A stretch of DNA of 64,000 nt, from assembly GCA_015680905.1 (NCBI GenBank), contig CM027378.1, forward strand, positions 72,631,501 to 72,695,500. Reading direction: 5' to 3'. The stretch comes from Coptis chinensis (lineage: Eukaryota; Streptophyta; Magnoliopsida; Ranunculales; Ranunculaceae). Below are positions 21,784 to 34,097 of the stretch, in pieces. The position numbers and the translations under genes were made by a program. Under the pieces are notes generated by a model, which saw only the letters and a list, made by a program, of their open reading frames with translations, ran no database searches and had not been told where the DNA came from. Each line of letters opens with the position of its first letter. Position 1 is the stretch's first letter.

Positions 21784-22955
21784 ATGATCAAAAGATTTCT
21801 CATGTTCTTTTTTCCACTGCTCTTGGCCACAGCAATTTCAGGTCTCCATGAACCAAATGAGGTGGTAGTGGCATTGGATGGCTCGGGTGATCATCGCAGT
21901 ATAATCGAGGCAGTTAGAGCTGCTCCAAACTACAGCATACAGAGACATGCTATACACATCAGGAGCAGCTTGTACAAGTTCCAGATTTCAAATTGACATC
22001 AGGAGCGGCGCGTCGCCACGTATGTTTCTTACTGTTTTGGCCAAGTTTTATCAGAGTTTAATTTGTATTCGTTTGTAATCTGCCGAGATTTCAAATTGAT
22101 ATTTTTAACTTTGCTGGCAAGTGGTAAATGGCAAGTACCCCAAGCGAAACCAATATTTCTCCCCTAGATATATTAGCTATAAGAAAAATGCTCCTAAGCT
22201 TTAATTTTCTTGTAAGTAAAATTTTATTGTTTTGTTATGATTTTGAAAAGTTATATCTCTCTAATGTTATAAAAGTAAGAGCTTTAATTTACTAGTAATT
22301 AGTAAACATTATTGTTATGTTTTTTTACGTGAACATCTAAACATCTTCTAGATAAAATGTTTTTATTCGTATCAATTTATAATCATATGTTTGCTTATAG
22401 ACATTAATTAGCTATAACCTAACATATTTTGTTACCCCATGTATGACCATGTTATAATAGTGGTATAAAAGTTTTTCCTATACCTACTTAAATAATTCTT
22501 CACATCACCTTTATTTGACTGGGAGTGAGTCACTTGAAGTAGCAATGTTGCTTTGAATACACTCAGAACGAGACCAAGACGAGAACAATTCTACACGCTA
22601 GATTGCAACATCGTTGCCGCTTCAGATGAACTCACTCATGTCAAGTCTGAAGTGAAAACCTATTTAGCTAGGTAGACTGTGGAAGAGCTTCTCGACAATC
22701 ATTATAATGCAGTCTAACATAATGGATCTTATCGACTCAAGTGGTTGGTCTAAATGGAACAATGAAAGCATTTACCTCAACACCCTTCTGTACAGAGAGT
22801 ATGATAATCAAGGTCTTGGAGCAGATACATCAAAGCAAGTTCATTGGTTTGGTTATACTGTCATAGTGTTATTAACAACTCGACGGAAGCTATGCAATAC
22901 ACAGGGGGCTCATTTATAAACAAAAGTCATTGGATTCCCTCGCCAATGAAGGTGA
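21784..22955 (+). pseudogene. pectin methylesterase pseudogene
   Basis: The 5' part (21784-21996) encodes a hydrophobic signal-peptide-like start (MIKRFLMFFFPLLLATAISG), then VVVALDGSGDHRSIIEAVRA and APNYSIQRHAIHI. This is the conserved beginning of the PME catalytic domain (family CE8), which de-esterifies cell-wall pectin. It stops at TGA. The 3' part (about 22640-22955) carries a decayed KTYLxR stretch, then MQSNIMDLIDSSGWSKWNNE, LNTLLYREYDNQGLGADTSK and, in a shifted frame, EAMQYTGGSFINKSHWIPS, the PME C-terminus. The middle, including the catalytic aspartate region and QDT-type motif, is missing or unrecognisable, and an in-frame TAG and frameshifts are present. Non-functional. The tandem foldback array ends just upstream. 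Confidence 0.85.
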
Positions 22956-23035
22956 GGTTCCACTTTTCTAGTGGCACTCACTCTTCATATGAAAACATAA
23001 GGTTAACTAGTATTACACCCCCACTTACCCGATGA

Positions 23036-24060
23036 TATGTTGGTAAAAAACACACAGTCAACCTAATTTTATTTATTTTTGTTTATTTTATTTTATTTTT
23101 GTACTTGAGGGGGGAGATCCTAATTTCCCATCTAGTGGGGATGTAATACTAGTTAACCCTAAAACGCAAAGCAATACTTTATGGAGGATGGTCCGGTTGT
23201 AACTTCAAGAAACACTCAACAACTTTTTTATTTATAGTGCTTATATACGTATATATATCTAGAGTGGCATATATCTAACATTAAAAAAAAAAAAAAAAAA
23301 ATACATACATGTTTCAAATGAACTCTAGTGAATATAGTCCCCCACCCCTTTTGGGACTATGTTTTCTTGATTTATAAATTTTCCCTCAATTACTATATTT
23401 TATAATAAAACTAAGTGGTTAGTCTCAAATCTTAATTTAACTCAATGAAATTACAATAGATACTTTGATCAATATTCAAAAGTCGATCTTCCACTATCGC
23501 CTTAGGGCCTCAAAATATCTTGAGCATTCCTGTGTGTGTCAGTGTGAGAGAGAATTGGGAAGAGATATTCTTTATTGGGTAGACAATTTTTTTTGATTGA
23601 GTATAAAGTACGAATTGTGAAATTAGTAAGATCAAATAAAATAATACAAACTTGTAAAAAAAAACATATAATTACTAAAAGTTGTAATTATTTTATAACA
23701 ATGCTTTGAGTGAAAACAAGTGAAAACAATAAAAGACACAAATAATACTTAATGTAATTGTAATATCAATGTTTGAGTTGTTATTTTCAATTTAAAGGAG
23801 ACAAATTGTTTGAACTAAATTGTGTTAAATAAATATAATAATTTGGAATTTCATATAGAAGTATAAAACATGCATGTAAGTATTTAAACTCTTAGATATA
23901 TTACTCTTCCATACAGAGGATTATAATTGTAATAACGAATTTTATTTAATATGGAAACAATAAAGTTGTTTAAAGATTGAAGAACAAGCGAACTACCAAT
24001 TCATTCTTTATCAAAATGTGCTGACAGTTATAAAAAAAATTCTTCTTTAAAAATAACTGC
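23036..24060. other. gene-free AT-rich stretch
   Basis: No coding frame or RNA gene recognised. A poly-A run at 23283-23302 and the CCCCCAC words around 23020-23160 may mark old insertion borders. Confidence 0.4.
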
Positions 24061-24094
24061 TGAGAGGAGGTTAATTGCTAATGAATTGTGTTGG

Positions 24095-25640
24095 AAGCAG
24101 GCCCAATTTTTATTGCAAGTAAGATATTTGTTTTAAAGCCTTGGAGTGTTGTGATTGAATCTCAAAGGAACAAATTAAGTTGATATTGTTCCTGTATGGG
24201 TAAATTTGAATGAAGTTCCAAAACAACTGTGGACACTTGATGACATCTCCTTTGTGGCTAATTTAGTTGGGGTCTCCATGTTTATGGATGACGCAACTGC
24301 ACGAAGAAAGAGGCTCTCTTATGCTAGTGTGTGTAGAAATCCCGGTGACTTTTAAGTACCCAGAAATTGTGAAACTGAAAGTTGGTGGGAGAGAGGTGGT
24401 GGTGGGTGTGGAATATACATAGAAACCTTCTTCATGTGAAAATTGTAACAAATTTGGTCATGCCACTGCCAAGTGCACTTCAAGAGTTAACAAAGTTTGG
24501 ACAGCAAGAAACCAACAGGGACAAGCTAGTATTCCAAGTTCCAACCTATGTGAGCCCTACTCAAGTAAATAAAGCAGCATTAGCAGTTCAAGAAAGAGGT
24601 AATGGTGTTACAAGTATGGAGGAACCTGCTGCGGCTACCCCTCATTTTGCTCTCCAAACACTAATCATATGAGAAATGTGAGTACAACTCCTATAAGAGG
24701 ATCAGCACCTCAATTGCAAAGACAATAAAATAGAGGAAATGAAACAAAATGATCTATAGCGGTTACATCTTTAACCGAGATAAGGGTTGCTTCTGCACCT
24801 AGGATAATGCAAAATGTGAATGTGCCAACTGGTCATAGTAATATTCATTTGGTATCGCCTGGAATGGTGGTATGCACGCTCACTCTGAGGTACAAGCAAC
24901 TCAATCGAATGAGGAAGATCAAGGGGACTAGCTGAATGTGGCCGACAATCACACAACTACTTGTATAACCCAACCAGTAGGGTGAGTAATTACCATACAA
25001 TAGACGCCTTAATATGTATCAAGGCTTGATTGCTGAGGAAGAGGACTTGGATGATGACCTCTTAGGTTCTGAAAATGAGTTGTTTGTAGATGACCCTCTC
25101 ATGGCTCCTCCACTAGTGGTGACCACATCCAAAAAGCAGCAGAAACAAAAGGTTGGTAGGAACAAAGTGGAAGAAGGTAAAGTTCAAACGTGTTCTTCAG
25201 GTGAAGTAGAACCTACTCTTGCTATGATGAAGAAGACGAAGTCACAAATTAAAAACAAAAGGATGAAGATAATCTTAAGGACTACACCAAAGAGTTTTGT
25301 GAAGATACTCTAAGACTCACTTTCCTGTGTTGTGTTTGTGGGTGTTTCTTTTGTGACTACGAGAAAACGCAATCTCATCTTTGAAAGGATCATCCTGAGA
25401 TAGTGAAGCAATTTATGGCCAGAAATTAGGAGATGAGAGAGCATTCCTAGCACTACTTTAATAAGGACCTTTTGTGGTATGTGTAGTGAGTAGTCTCATG
25501 TATATCAGGCTTGATGTTTGTAGATCGATCTTGTAAGTCTTTGTGTACCTTCTTTTAATATGGTCTAACTCTCTTAGGGAGGCTTGTCAACTTTTAATAA
25601 AACAGGTGGAGTCTGCCTTAACCCATAACAATTTCAAAAA
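24095..25640 (+). mobile_element. LINE-type retrotransposon remnant (DUF4283 and zinc knuckle)
   Basis: From about 24095 a broken frame reads PIFIASKIFVLKPWSVVIES, then VPVWVNLNEVPKQLWTLDDI, SFVANLVGVSMFMDDATARR and KRLSYASVC. This is the DUF4283 domain of plant LINE ORF1-type proteins. It is followed at about 24420-24470 by CENCNKFGHATAKC, a CCHC knuckle of the form CX2CX4HX4C, then a low-complexity tail ending near 25315 (open frame 25014-25313). The endonuclease and reverse transcriptase are absent. The 3' end has TTAATAAAACAGGTGGAGTC and an A-rich tail at 25637-25647, typical of LINE 3' ends. Frameshifts and stops make it inactive. Confidence 0.8.
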
Positions 25641-25757
25641 AAAAATTACTGATAAGTGATAACTTCGTAAGTACGAATGCTCTCTTCCTAATCAATTCAC
25701 GCTCACTCTTTTCTTCAACTTTGAAGATAAAAATTTTCTTGTTCATAGCTCGTGAGT

Positions 25758-25852
25758 CAGTTGCATGCAGCTGCTCCATATTATAATATGGGCAATCATG
25801 TTATACACATGAAGAGTGAGTGCCACAGTAGAAGTGGAACCTCACCTTCATT
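25758..25852 (+). pseudogene. second pectin methylesterase fragment joined to inverted PME flank
   Basis: The plus strand at 25767-25817 resembles AAAPYYNMGNHVIHMKS, the same segment as AVRAAPNYSIQRHAIHI at 21900-21960. Directly after it, 25810-25852 is the near-exact reverse complement of 22945-22988 (AATGAAGGTGAGGTTCCACT, then GGCACTCACTCTTCAT), which lies at the 3' end of the main PME pseudogene. This is a rearranged scrap of a PME locus, non-functional. Confidence 0.65.
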
Positions 25853-26113
25853 TACACCTTCAAGCGGGATAGACACTGATTTGAGAGTGAGACAGTTGTC
25901 AAGTTGGTAACAGTCAAAAGGAGAAAATGGGACGACATTGGGATATCAAGGCGTTCAATAAAATAAGATAACAAAGTAATTTGGTGGGCAACGGCCTTCT
26001 TCACCTAACTGTACCAGGCAACGGAAATCATGTTAGTATCTCACCAAACTGTACTAGGCAATGGAAATCATGGTAGTATCTTAACCGTTTTGTCAAGTTT
26101 TTTTTTTGAGTGT

Positions 26114-26283
26114 TTCTACAGCAACTCACACTTTTGAACCGAATTTGTGAACACACTGACGTGGCAAGCAGAGAGACCTTGATTTTCAGTACTTCTTTGA
26201 CCAATACACACGCACCTCCTGCCTGATGAGTGCCACGTCAGTGTGTTCACAAATTCGGTTCAAAACATTCAGTTGCTATAGAA
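26114..26283. mobile_element. 170-bp MITE with about 53-bp terminal inverted repeats
   Basis: The left arm TTCTACAGCAACTCACACTT, then TTGAACCGAATTTGTGAACA and CACTGACGTGGCA, is repeated inverted at the right end with few mismatches (reverse complement starts TTCTATAGCAACTGAATG). T-rich flanks hide any target duplication. No coding capacity. Confidence 0.8.
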
Positions 26284-26579
26284 TTTTGGTTTTTTTTTTT
26301 GCTAAGGATAATTGGTTGTATTGATAGCAAAATCCGGAAATATGTGAATGAGGGTTTTCCACCCTGCGCCGACCACTATTGATTCACTCCTTCACGTTGC
26401 TCCTCTCTTAGCACACTGATCGGCAGCAAAGTTTACTTCCCTCCAAGTGCTTCCGTGACAGACAGACGTCACTAGAGAATAGAGAGAATTTGTTTTGCAG
26501 AGGTATGTCCACTGCCAGTTACTGTATCTGGGATCTGCACCAATCCTAGTGTAATTTCAGATAAAATTTTTTTCAACTC

Positions 26580-26905
26580 TTCCGAAAAAACTTGCAAGTG
26601 CTCAAGGAGTCCTGCTACTGGTGTCAATTTTCGTTTACCTCCTCCCCTTGGTTGGGTTAAAATTAATATTGATGTCAAATTTTACGGTGATAGAAAAAAC
26701 AGGTGCTACTGCTAAGGATAAAAATGGGATTACTATTTGTGATGCAACTCAAAAGATCACTGCTCGGAGTAAAATTGAAATGCCAATATGAACAGATAGA
26801 AAATGCATTAGTAGGGAAGCTAACGTTGTCGCCAACATACAGATAAAAGGAGCTAGGCTAAAGGCTGCTGCTGTGCTGTATAAACAATCTTCCAGTACCC
26901 ACATA
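26580..26905 (+). pseudogene. RNase H-like domain fragment of a LINE/RVT_3 type
   Basis: Broken frames read RLPPPLGWVKINIDVKFYGD, GATAKDKNGITICDA and near the end SREANVVANIQIKGARLKAA. The order PPxGWVKINxD...DxxG...REAN is that of the RNase H domain found at the end of plant LINE ORF2 and in reverse-transcriptase-derived genes. Stops and frame changes make it non-functional. It lies just downstream of the TFIIE-alpha stop codon in the opposite orientation. Confidence 0.65.
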
Positions 26906-27069
26906 TTGTATTCTCTGTTTAAGGTTTAATGAGAATTTCGAATTATCATAACAAATTCCAAACCTTTTAAAAGGCTTAAAATGTTCATATGATGCACCCC
27001 TAGCGGAATTGAGTTGATGATGCTCTTCCAAGAAACTGCATTCTGGGATCTGTCGTAGTTCCAGCTATC

Positions 27070-30000
27070 TCAACCTTCCTCCCAATCTATTTCATCTTCA
27101 GCATCTTCATTGGCTTCAACATTCAAATCATCCAGTATAGGAGTACCACTTGTACCACCTGCAGTCAAGTTACGAATCACAACTCAACAAAAATGAAACC
27201 AACTTCCCTTCTAGTTTAGCAGAACCTCAACGTCTATTATTTCAAATGTTGAGAACAGAATTTTGATATGTTGATGCCTGACCAACCAACGTCTATTATT
27301 TCAAAGGCGGTGGAGGATCCCCCATACACTTGCATTTAGATGAGGGTCATCACCCTGATGTCTTGGGGGAATGCCTTTGCATTTACCTTGATTCCTTGAG
27401 GGATGCCCTTTTTAGGCAAAGGCTTATCTATACTAAGCTTCAAAACTTCACCAAGTATTATTTAAATTAAACATACACTAGAATCAGACAAAATATCAGT
27501 ACTATAAATTTCTATAGCTCAAACGACTTGGGGAGGGTTTCCATTGAAGGTAAAGACTAAAGAACAGCTTTCTTTGGAATGTTTCCACCAACAAGACTAT
27601 AACAAACAAAAAACTTTGATTTTAATGAGCACATTAGTTGGAACCAAGGCCCAAAATTTCAATATCGGTTAATATATCGGTGTACCCAAAAACCGAGATA
27701 TATCGGATATATCGGATATCTCGGTTTTTTTGGTGACCAGTCCAAAATTTCTAAAATATCGGATATCTCACCGATATATCTCGGATATCTCGCCGATATA
27801 TCTCGGATATTTCGGATATTTCGGAAATTTTAATATTAAATTATTAACAATTGGTCAAAAAGTCAACTGATATATATCGATTATCTCGGAAATATCGATT
27901 ATCTCGGCGATATAAACTTTCATATCGGAAATTCCGATATATCTCGGAAAAAAAGGGTTTAATATTCGGTGGATATATATCGGAAATATCGATATCGGTG
28001 TACCAATTTACCGAGATATATCGGCGAGATATCGGATATCTCGGCGATATTTTGGGCCATGGTTGGAACATATCTCACACATCAGCAAGTAGAACAAATA
28101 TAAACCGCAATCTGCAAATTCAATGAGTCCAGAAGTGTAAAACAAACAATTAGTTTGGGGCACCATTAATTTTCTTGCAGAAAAAGAGGCAACTTTTTAC
28201 CATATGTTCTTGAAGACCAAAATACTATATTTACAATCTACTAGCTTGAAAAACTGTCCATAAGATCACACTATCTTAGTGAAGGAAAGATTAAAAATGC
28301 AGATATGGTTTGACAAAGGTGTACCTGCAGTGGATGCTTCTTCCCATTCAACATCATCGTCACTCTCCTCATCACCACGTTTTGATTTCATGCCAACTTG
28401 CCGATCCAAAGGAGCCTCAGAGGCATTATTTGAAACAATGCTTGGGCTAGAGAACTCCTGTCTCCTGGAAGCTTCTTCTTCTTCTTCTTCTTGCCTTTTG
28501 AGTAGGGCTGCATAATAAGCTTTAACATACTCATCCTACAAAAAGTCAGCAAGGACCAAAAAATTGAGATATAGCCACCAAAAAACACAATAAAGGAAAA
28601 CGAACCTGAACGTAAAAGTAATACAGGGACAAATCCATTTATGTGCACTAGCCTGTATACTATTTTTGTCGTCTTTCTCGTGATTATTTGGCTTTTTGTC
28701 ATCAGATCTATCAATAGGTCCTGAACTGCTATCCATTTTAGACTCCTGCTTGACCTCTCCACGTTGCTCATTGGTAAGAAGCATGCCTTGCTTGATCATC
28801 CAAGGAGGTAACACTTTCCTAGAAGTAATTCCAGTGTCGGGTTTGACATCCTCTTCCTTTACACCAGATAGAGCAACTTCAACCTGTAAAGTATCAACAA
28901 TTATTTATCAGTGTGAGTCAACAGCATATATTTAAGTAACACTAATGCCTCTTTCAAATTGTTGAATCAAACTAACAAAGAATTTTTTCAATGTCTAATA
29001 CACGAAAGGATAAGTTACATAACCCGAGTACTATCGTAATCACCCAGGAACAACTCAAAAATCAAAAGGTATTTTATCTAGATAAATGAGTTATTGATGC
29101 AATAAAAGAAAAGAAAAATAAAATAAAAATAAAAAACTGCTTCCAGACCCGTCTTTTTTTGAAAGAGTGAAATAACCTAATGCAAAAAATGTCAAGAATA
29201 GCTTATGTCTTCATTTTTTTTCCGGATCGGCTATTGCAGCAAAGTGGTATGGGCTTAAAACCATCTGAAAGACTTGACAAGAAAAGGCCACTGCAAAGGC
29301 CATGAAGACAACACATTTGTGTGTGTGTGTGTGTGTGTGGGGGGAGGTGTGTGCTACTAACAGTGAGATTAGGATTTTGAGGTGATACAAGAGCATATTG
29401 TGGGATAATTCACACAAAATCTTGTGCGAAAAACTTGAAAAGTTGTGCAGACCTAAGCTCCGAAGAGTTTATAAAATGAAGACAGCAAGACGCAAACTTT
29501 TATCCAAAGAAGGTACTAGACCTTAATTTTCTAAAAACAGCTGCATGTAGAAGCCTAAAAGGTTATTTAGGCCCAACCATCTCACGCTAGGCTGCAAGAT
29601 TAGATTAAGAACCAAAGATGAACTAACGCTCAAAGGAGAAATTACAGGAATAGAAAACACGTATAAGAGTTCTGTAGGACAAAAAATTCAGTGCAATTCT
29701 TTTCAAGCCACAGAGAAAGACAATGAAGAGATCATTTACGATATTGTTTCAATGAATTAGGAAGGGGGGAAATCTTTTGCAGATGGCAACAAGCTTACAG
29801 ATTTGGTTAGTGATACTCGTCACAGAGATGGGATCAGAGAACCTTTGACAAAGACCATTAATCGATTGCATGAGTTTGAGAGATGATTCCTGATGATCTA
29901 ACTATATTGTAACAATGTAAGGAAAGCATCGGACACTCAAACAAGTGGTGGTGTATTTGGTGAAGACATTGAAAATACGGGAACTGACATGCTGAACAAA

Positions 30001-33000
30001 ATAATAATAGTAATACCTTCGTCTCACCAAGGTATGGCATTGGTGTTCCACCATAACCTTGTCCCAGAGAAGATTTTGATGGATCATTGGTACTAGAATC
30101 CCCATTTGCACGGGCAGCAGCACTAGCTCGAGCTTCCCATGCTTGGAGACTTCCAAATTCGGGAGCAGGCAAATCCTTTATTCTAGCAAGCTGTTCCATC
30201 AAAGGCTTCAGCTGTACCTGCAGTAATTTCCAACCTGTCACCTTAAAATTGAAAATGAATGCAACTGCAGTAACACAGACACATACACACCAATCATTCA
30301 TTATTTCATAACTACAAAAAGAACAAGAACAAATAAAAGAGTTATTAGGACGAACATCCATCTTTTGAAGTATATCCTTTAACTTTTCAAGCCTCCTACT
30401 TCTTGCATTGTCATCTCCATCTCCAATTTCGTCAGCAGCTAACTTGTCACTCGCAGCAACAAGTACCGTGTCGCAATTTTCACAGTGAAAATATTCATCA
30501 TTTGGTGAGATCAATCTTAGTGCATCCAATGCTGTATACCTGAACATATGAAGATGTCAATCTCTAGCAAGAGGGACTATATCCAACATAACTATATGAG
30601 CAATTAAATCAACGATGTTATCAAAACCTTCTGTTACAATTAGGGCAAATATATTCCTGAACGGTGTTCCTGTTTTCAAGCTCATCTTTCAGCTTCTTCT
30701 TCATGCGGTGCATTCTGTATCTCACAACATCATAAATCTGCAATTTGAATAAGCCTAATTACAACTGTGAATAGAATCAGATATCTGTCTTTACATAGTT
30801 GCAAGTAATTCACCGACTAGAATAAAGGATGATTCATCACACTACTACTCTTATACACGATTTATCATTGTTATTTATTTATACTCTACCGGGAAAAGAA
30901 GAGATCTATGATGATCAAGGGAGAAAGTCAGAAAACAAAAAGAGGAAATTGTGTAGGATTAGATATCCTACACTAGAAGTACAAGGAAACAGAAGAAGAA
31001 AATGATGCAGTAAAAATCAGTGGAGCACACTGACTAGTGCCCGTCAGAGAATCTCAATGGAACACAAAACACCCAGACGACCTGTCTCTCCATGGAGAAC
31101 AACTCAGTTGATGATATCAGTACAAACACAATCAGTTGGCTATGATCTTGTTTAGGCCGACTTCTCCATACAAAATTTATAATCACAATGCAGCTCACTT
31201 CCCAAAATAATCAAAGATCTTATGCTTCCAAAAAAATTCTCTCTTTCGTTTTTCATTTCAACTTATATCCTCAATCTCCCACTCTACCTGAATATTTAAA
31301 ACACTACAATAGCAGAATTTGCAGTCATTTCTAGCAGTATAACACGATTTACAAGACATTATTTGGAGAGTTCTGATTTCCAATAGTAGCCCTTAATTTT
31401 CCATGTTGCAGCAAGTTGACAACAATGATTTTTAACAAACTGAAGGAGTTAAAATCACATGGTTGCAATTACTAACACGTTTTATCCCAGAACACAGATT
31501 AAGGAAAAATATATCAGAAATCCAGGATAGTATACCAATAGAAATTTGTGGACAGAGGGTAGAAAAAAAGAAAGCACAGTTCAAGTTTGTAAATGATCAG
31601 TCTTGCCAATCAAAAAAAAAGTTTGTAAATGACTCCAAAAGTAATTAAAATTCAACAAAAATAGAACCAAACAATTTTTTACTGTCCATATTCCATGACT
31701 AGCAAAAAAGTGTAGTCATCAAATTTCATAGCAAATCAACTAAATGAGGGATTGGGGGCACAATATTTTCAATCAAACTAAAAATATTGCGTTACAAAAA
31801 AACTAATAAACAAACAAATCCACAGACAGACAACCACCATACATCTAAAAGGAGCAACCTGTGCATAGTCCAAACAACAATACGAGTGGGTATGCAGCTT
31901 CAACTTATCTTCTCCTTCCTTCATTAGACCATCAGCAGTGGCAGCAACTGCAGCACTAAATATCTTTGCACCCTTTGCTGTCTGCAGGGAAAAATCATCA
32001 CTGTACAGTGAGTAAATGAAACTTAATCATTCATTTACTACAACAAATTGTAAAATCATGCTAATCGACCAGCCACTGACACTTTCCCACATGATAAGGA
32101 ATTAACAAACACATAAATATGATACTTATCAAAGAGACACGAACCCACACCTACGCAGATATATGATCATGTGACAAGGCTTAAAATTATATGTATTTAA
32201 CGTTTTAGTTCTGTTTAAGGTCGTGAATTCTTAGACATGCTCAAAGAAGATTTTAAAATGGACTCTCGTGTTCGGATGAATCTTCGGAGTAATACTAACA
32301 AATTACAAAGACCTTAGATAAAACTTTATCAATGGACTATCAGCAATGATTAGGAGGTTAATACTTCAAGAGGCATGATAATGTTCAACAACATAATCGC
32401 CTTATCCCGAATGCTTTGGGTTAAACTGAAAAGTCATCTTCATTTCATTCAATTCCATCCCAAAGCCATAACTTTTGATTTTAAGACACTAACCTCCTTC
32501 CTATGATCCCTAGTAACTAGTTTCTCTTCTTCGAAAAATCGTAAAGTTCGACGGAGTTGTTTTGCATGAAGCTTTAGATCCTTTGCCAAATCTTCCTCTC
32601 TGACCCATTGACGCCTGAAATTGGACGAAGTAAACCATTAAGAAAATATATTTGTAAGAAGAAAAAAAATGAGAAGCTAAGAAATTTTCAAACTATTGAT
32701 ACTAACTGAGAAGCATTCAAAATGAAACTTATTTTTACGGACATCCCAGATTCCCAGGTGCTCTAAACTCTTATCAAACAGAATAACAAAGCCTTAGTAA
32801 CACCACAAACAAATCTTCACACGAACCTCCTTGTCCAAGAGATTTGAAAAAATGCAAAATGACTCAATTTCCCGTTAAAAACTTTACACCGCAAAGAATG
32901 CAGTCATGCCTAAACCTCACAAACCCCACAATACTTGTAAATATCACTCACTGATTGCCGTTCCTAAAAAAGAAAAACGGGTTGCCTTACTAAAATCACT

Positions 33001-33389
33001 ATAGTATTTGCGCACTAAGACGTAAATTGGAGATATCATTTTCAACTGTTGCCAGTAATTATGCAATTCCTTAAACAAAACAGGCATTGTAAATTGATAT
33101 TTAGAAAACTATATCAGAAACGCAACAACATTAAATTAAAAAGAAAAATTAGTCATAATAACTAATAAAAAAAAAATAACCTGGTGAGGGCGTCGAGGAT
33201 AACAACAGCCATTCCTCTATTATCACTCCTACCAGTTTTAGGTTGGGTATCACCTTTCATTGTTATATCATCGTAAAAAGCTCGTGCCACCAGCTTCACC
33301 AACCTGAAATCATCATATTAAATATATGAATCAATCAACTGATAATATAATAATAAAAAAGTGTACCTATTGAAGGGTTCGGCACTCAT
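27070..33389 (-). CDS. transcription initiation factor TFIIE subunit alpha
   Basis: TFIIE-alpha joins the RNA polymerase II pre-initiation complex, recruits TFIIH and stimulates it. Ten exons, in transcript order: 33389-33367, 33303-33181, 32614-32494, 31981-31859, 30737-30628, 30539-30356, 30217-30017, 28883-28653, 28535-28325 and 27158-27070. They sum to 1416 nt (471 residues) with consistent phases. Residues 1-130 form the winged-helix part (MSAEPFNRLVKLVARAFYDD, WVREEDLAKDLKLHAKQLRR). A zinc ribbon follows at about 161-189 (CPNCNRRY...FHCENC), then DNARSRRLEKLKDILQKMD and LPAPEFGSLQAWEARASAAA. The tail is acidic and ends DAEDEIDWEEG. All introns are GT-AG except intron 8, which needs a GC donor at 28652-28651. 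The last intron contains a hAT-like MITE (27645-28061). The start follows the family N-terminus. SF3B2 lies 0.7 kb upstream on the same strand. Confidence 0.95.
27645..28061. mobile_element. hAT-like MITE rich in ATATCGG motifs, in a TFIIE-alpha intron
   Basis: A 417-bp element with terminal repeats CAAGGCCCAAAAT / CATGGCCCAAAAT (reverse complement of the right end), flanked by a perfect 8-bp duplication GTTGGAAC (27637-27644 and 28062-28069). The 8-bp target size fits the hAT superfamily. The body is built almost entirely from iterated ATATCGG / CCGATAT / CTCGG(A)TATC words in both orientations. No coding capacity; the small open frames in it are by-products of the repeats. Confidence 0.85.
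29320..29340. repeat. (GT)n microsatellite in a TFIIE-alpha intron
   Basis: About ten GT units followed by GGGGGG. No function is apparent. Confidence 0.85.
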
Positions 33390-34097
33390 GATGGAATTGT
33401 TCAATTTAATTAATTAAGATTTTATGGTTTTTGTTATATCTTTTGATATTTTTTTAGTTTTGATATGTCGTCAGACAATGAAGTTTTCAGACTCTGATTT
33501 AGATTTCTTCTCATTTTCTCAATTCTGATCCCCTTTATAGTCAGAGTTTGTGTTTCCAGCCCCAAGCCCATTATATACGACCATAGTCAGGCCCGTGGGC
33601 TGTGGCCCGTACCGTGTGTAAAACCTAAGGCCCATAGTTGAATTTAAAGAGGGTGTCATTTTTTATGTTGTTCCTCACGCCTTCTGTCATAAGTTGCAAA
33701 CAACTTTGAGATGATGTTTACAGTAGCCCTTTTTACTGGATAGACTAGTTTGTTCTTTGTAGTGGATGGTAGCAACAAGGAAAAAAATGAAAATATAATT
33801 GAAACAAAGAAACTATAACACACAAATTTTGTCCCAGCATAATCTAAGTCTGGTATTAATAGGTAAAAAGAAAGTGTACACCAACATATTAATGAGCATA
33901 CTCGAGTACATATATAACAAGCATAGACGAAATCGTCACCCTGCCTTCAGCCACTTGACCAAGGTAATGTGATGACTGATGAGTCATGAATTATAACAAA
34001 GAGCTACTACAAGATATATTCTGAGGAAAGCCCACGGCAATGAAACAATGCATGCATTGCACGGCTTCTATCAAAAGTTAGAGTACAATGACTGGGA
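33390..34097 (-). other. intergenic region between SF3B2 and TFIIE-alpha
   Basis: It must hold the SF3B2 3' UTR and terminator at its right side and the TFIIE-alpha promoter and 5' UTR at its left. TTATATACG at 33570-33578 is AT-rich, but I cannot pick out a clear TATA box. No coding frames seen. Confidence 0.5.

Noticed and set aside
27844..28126. Open frames rich in YRRYISV / RYKLSYRKF words on both strands
   Set aside because: Generated by the ATATCGG motifs of the MITE at 27645-28061.
28388..28771. Minus-strand open frame ending in KKKKKKLPGDRSS
   Set aside because: Wrong frame over a TFIIE-alpha exon and its intron; the family-conserved frame reads DEYVKAYYAALLKRQEEEEEA.
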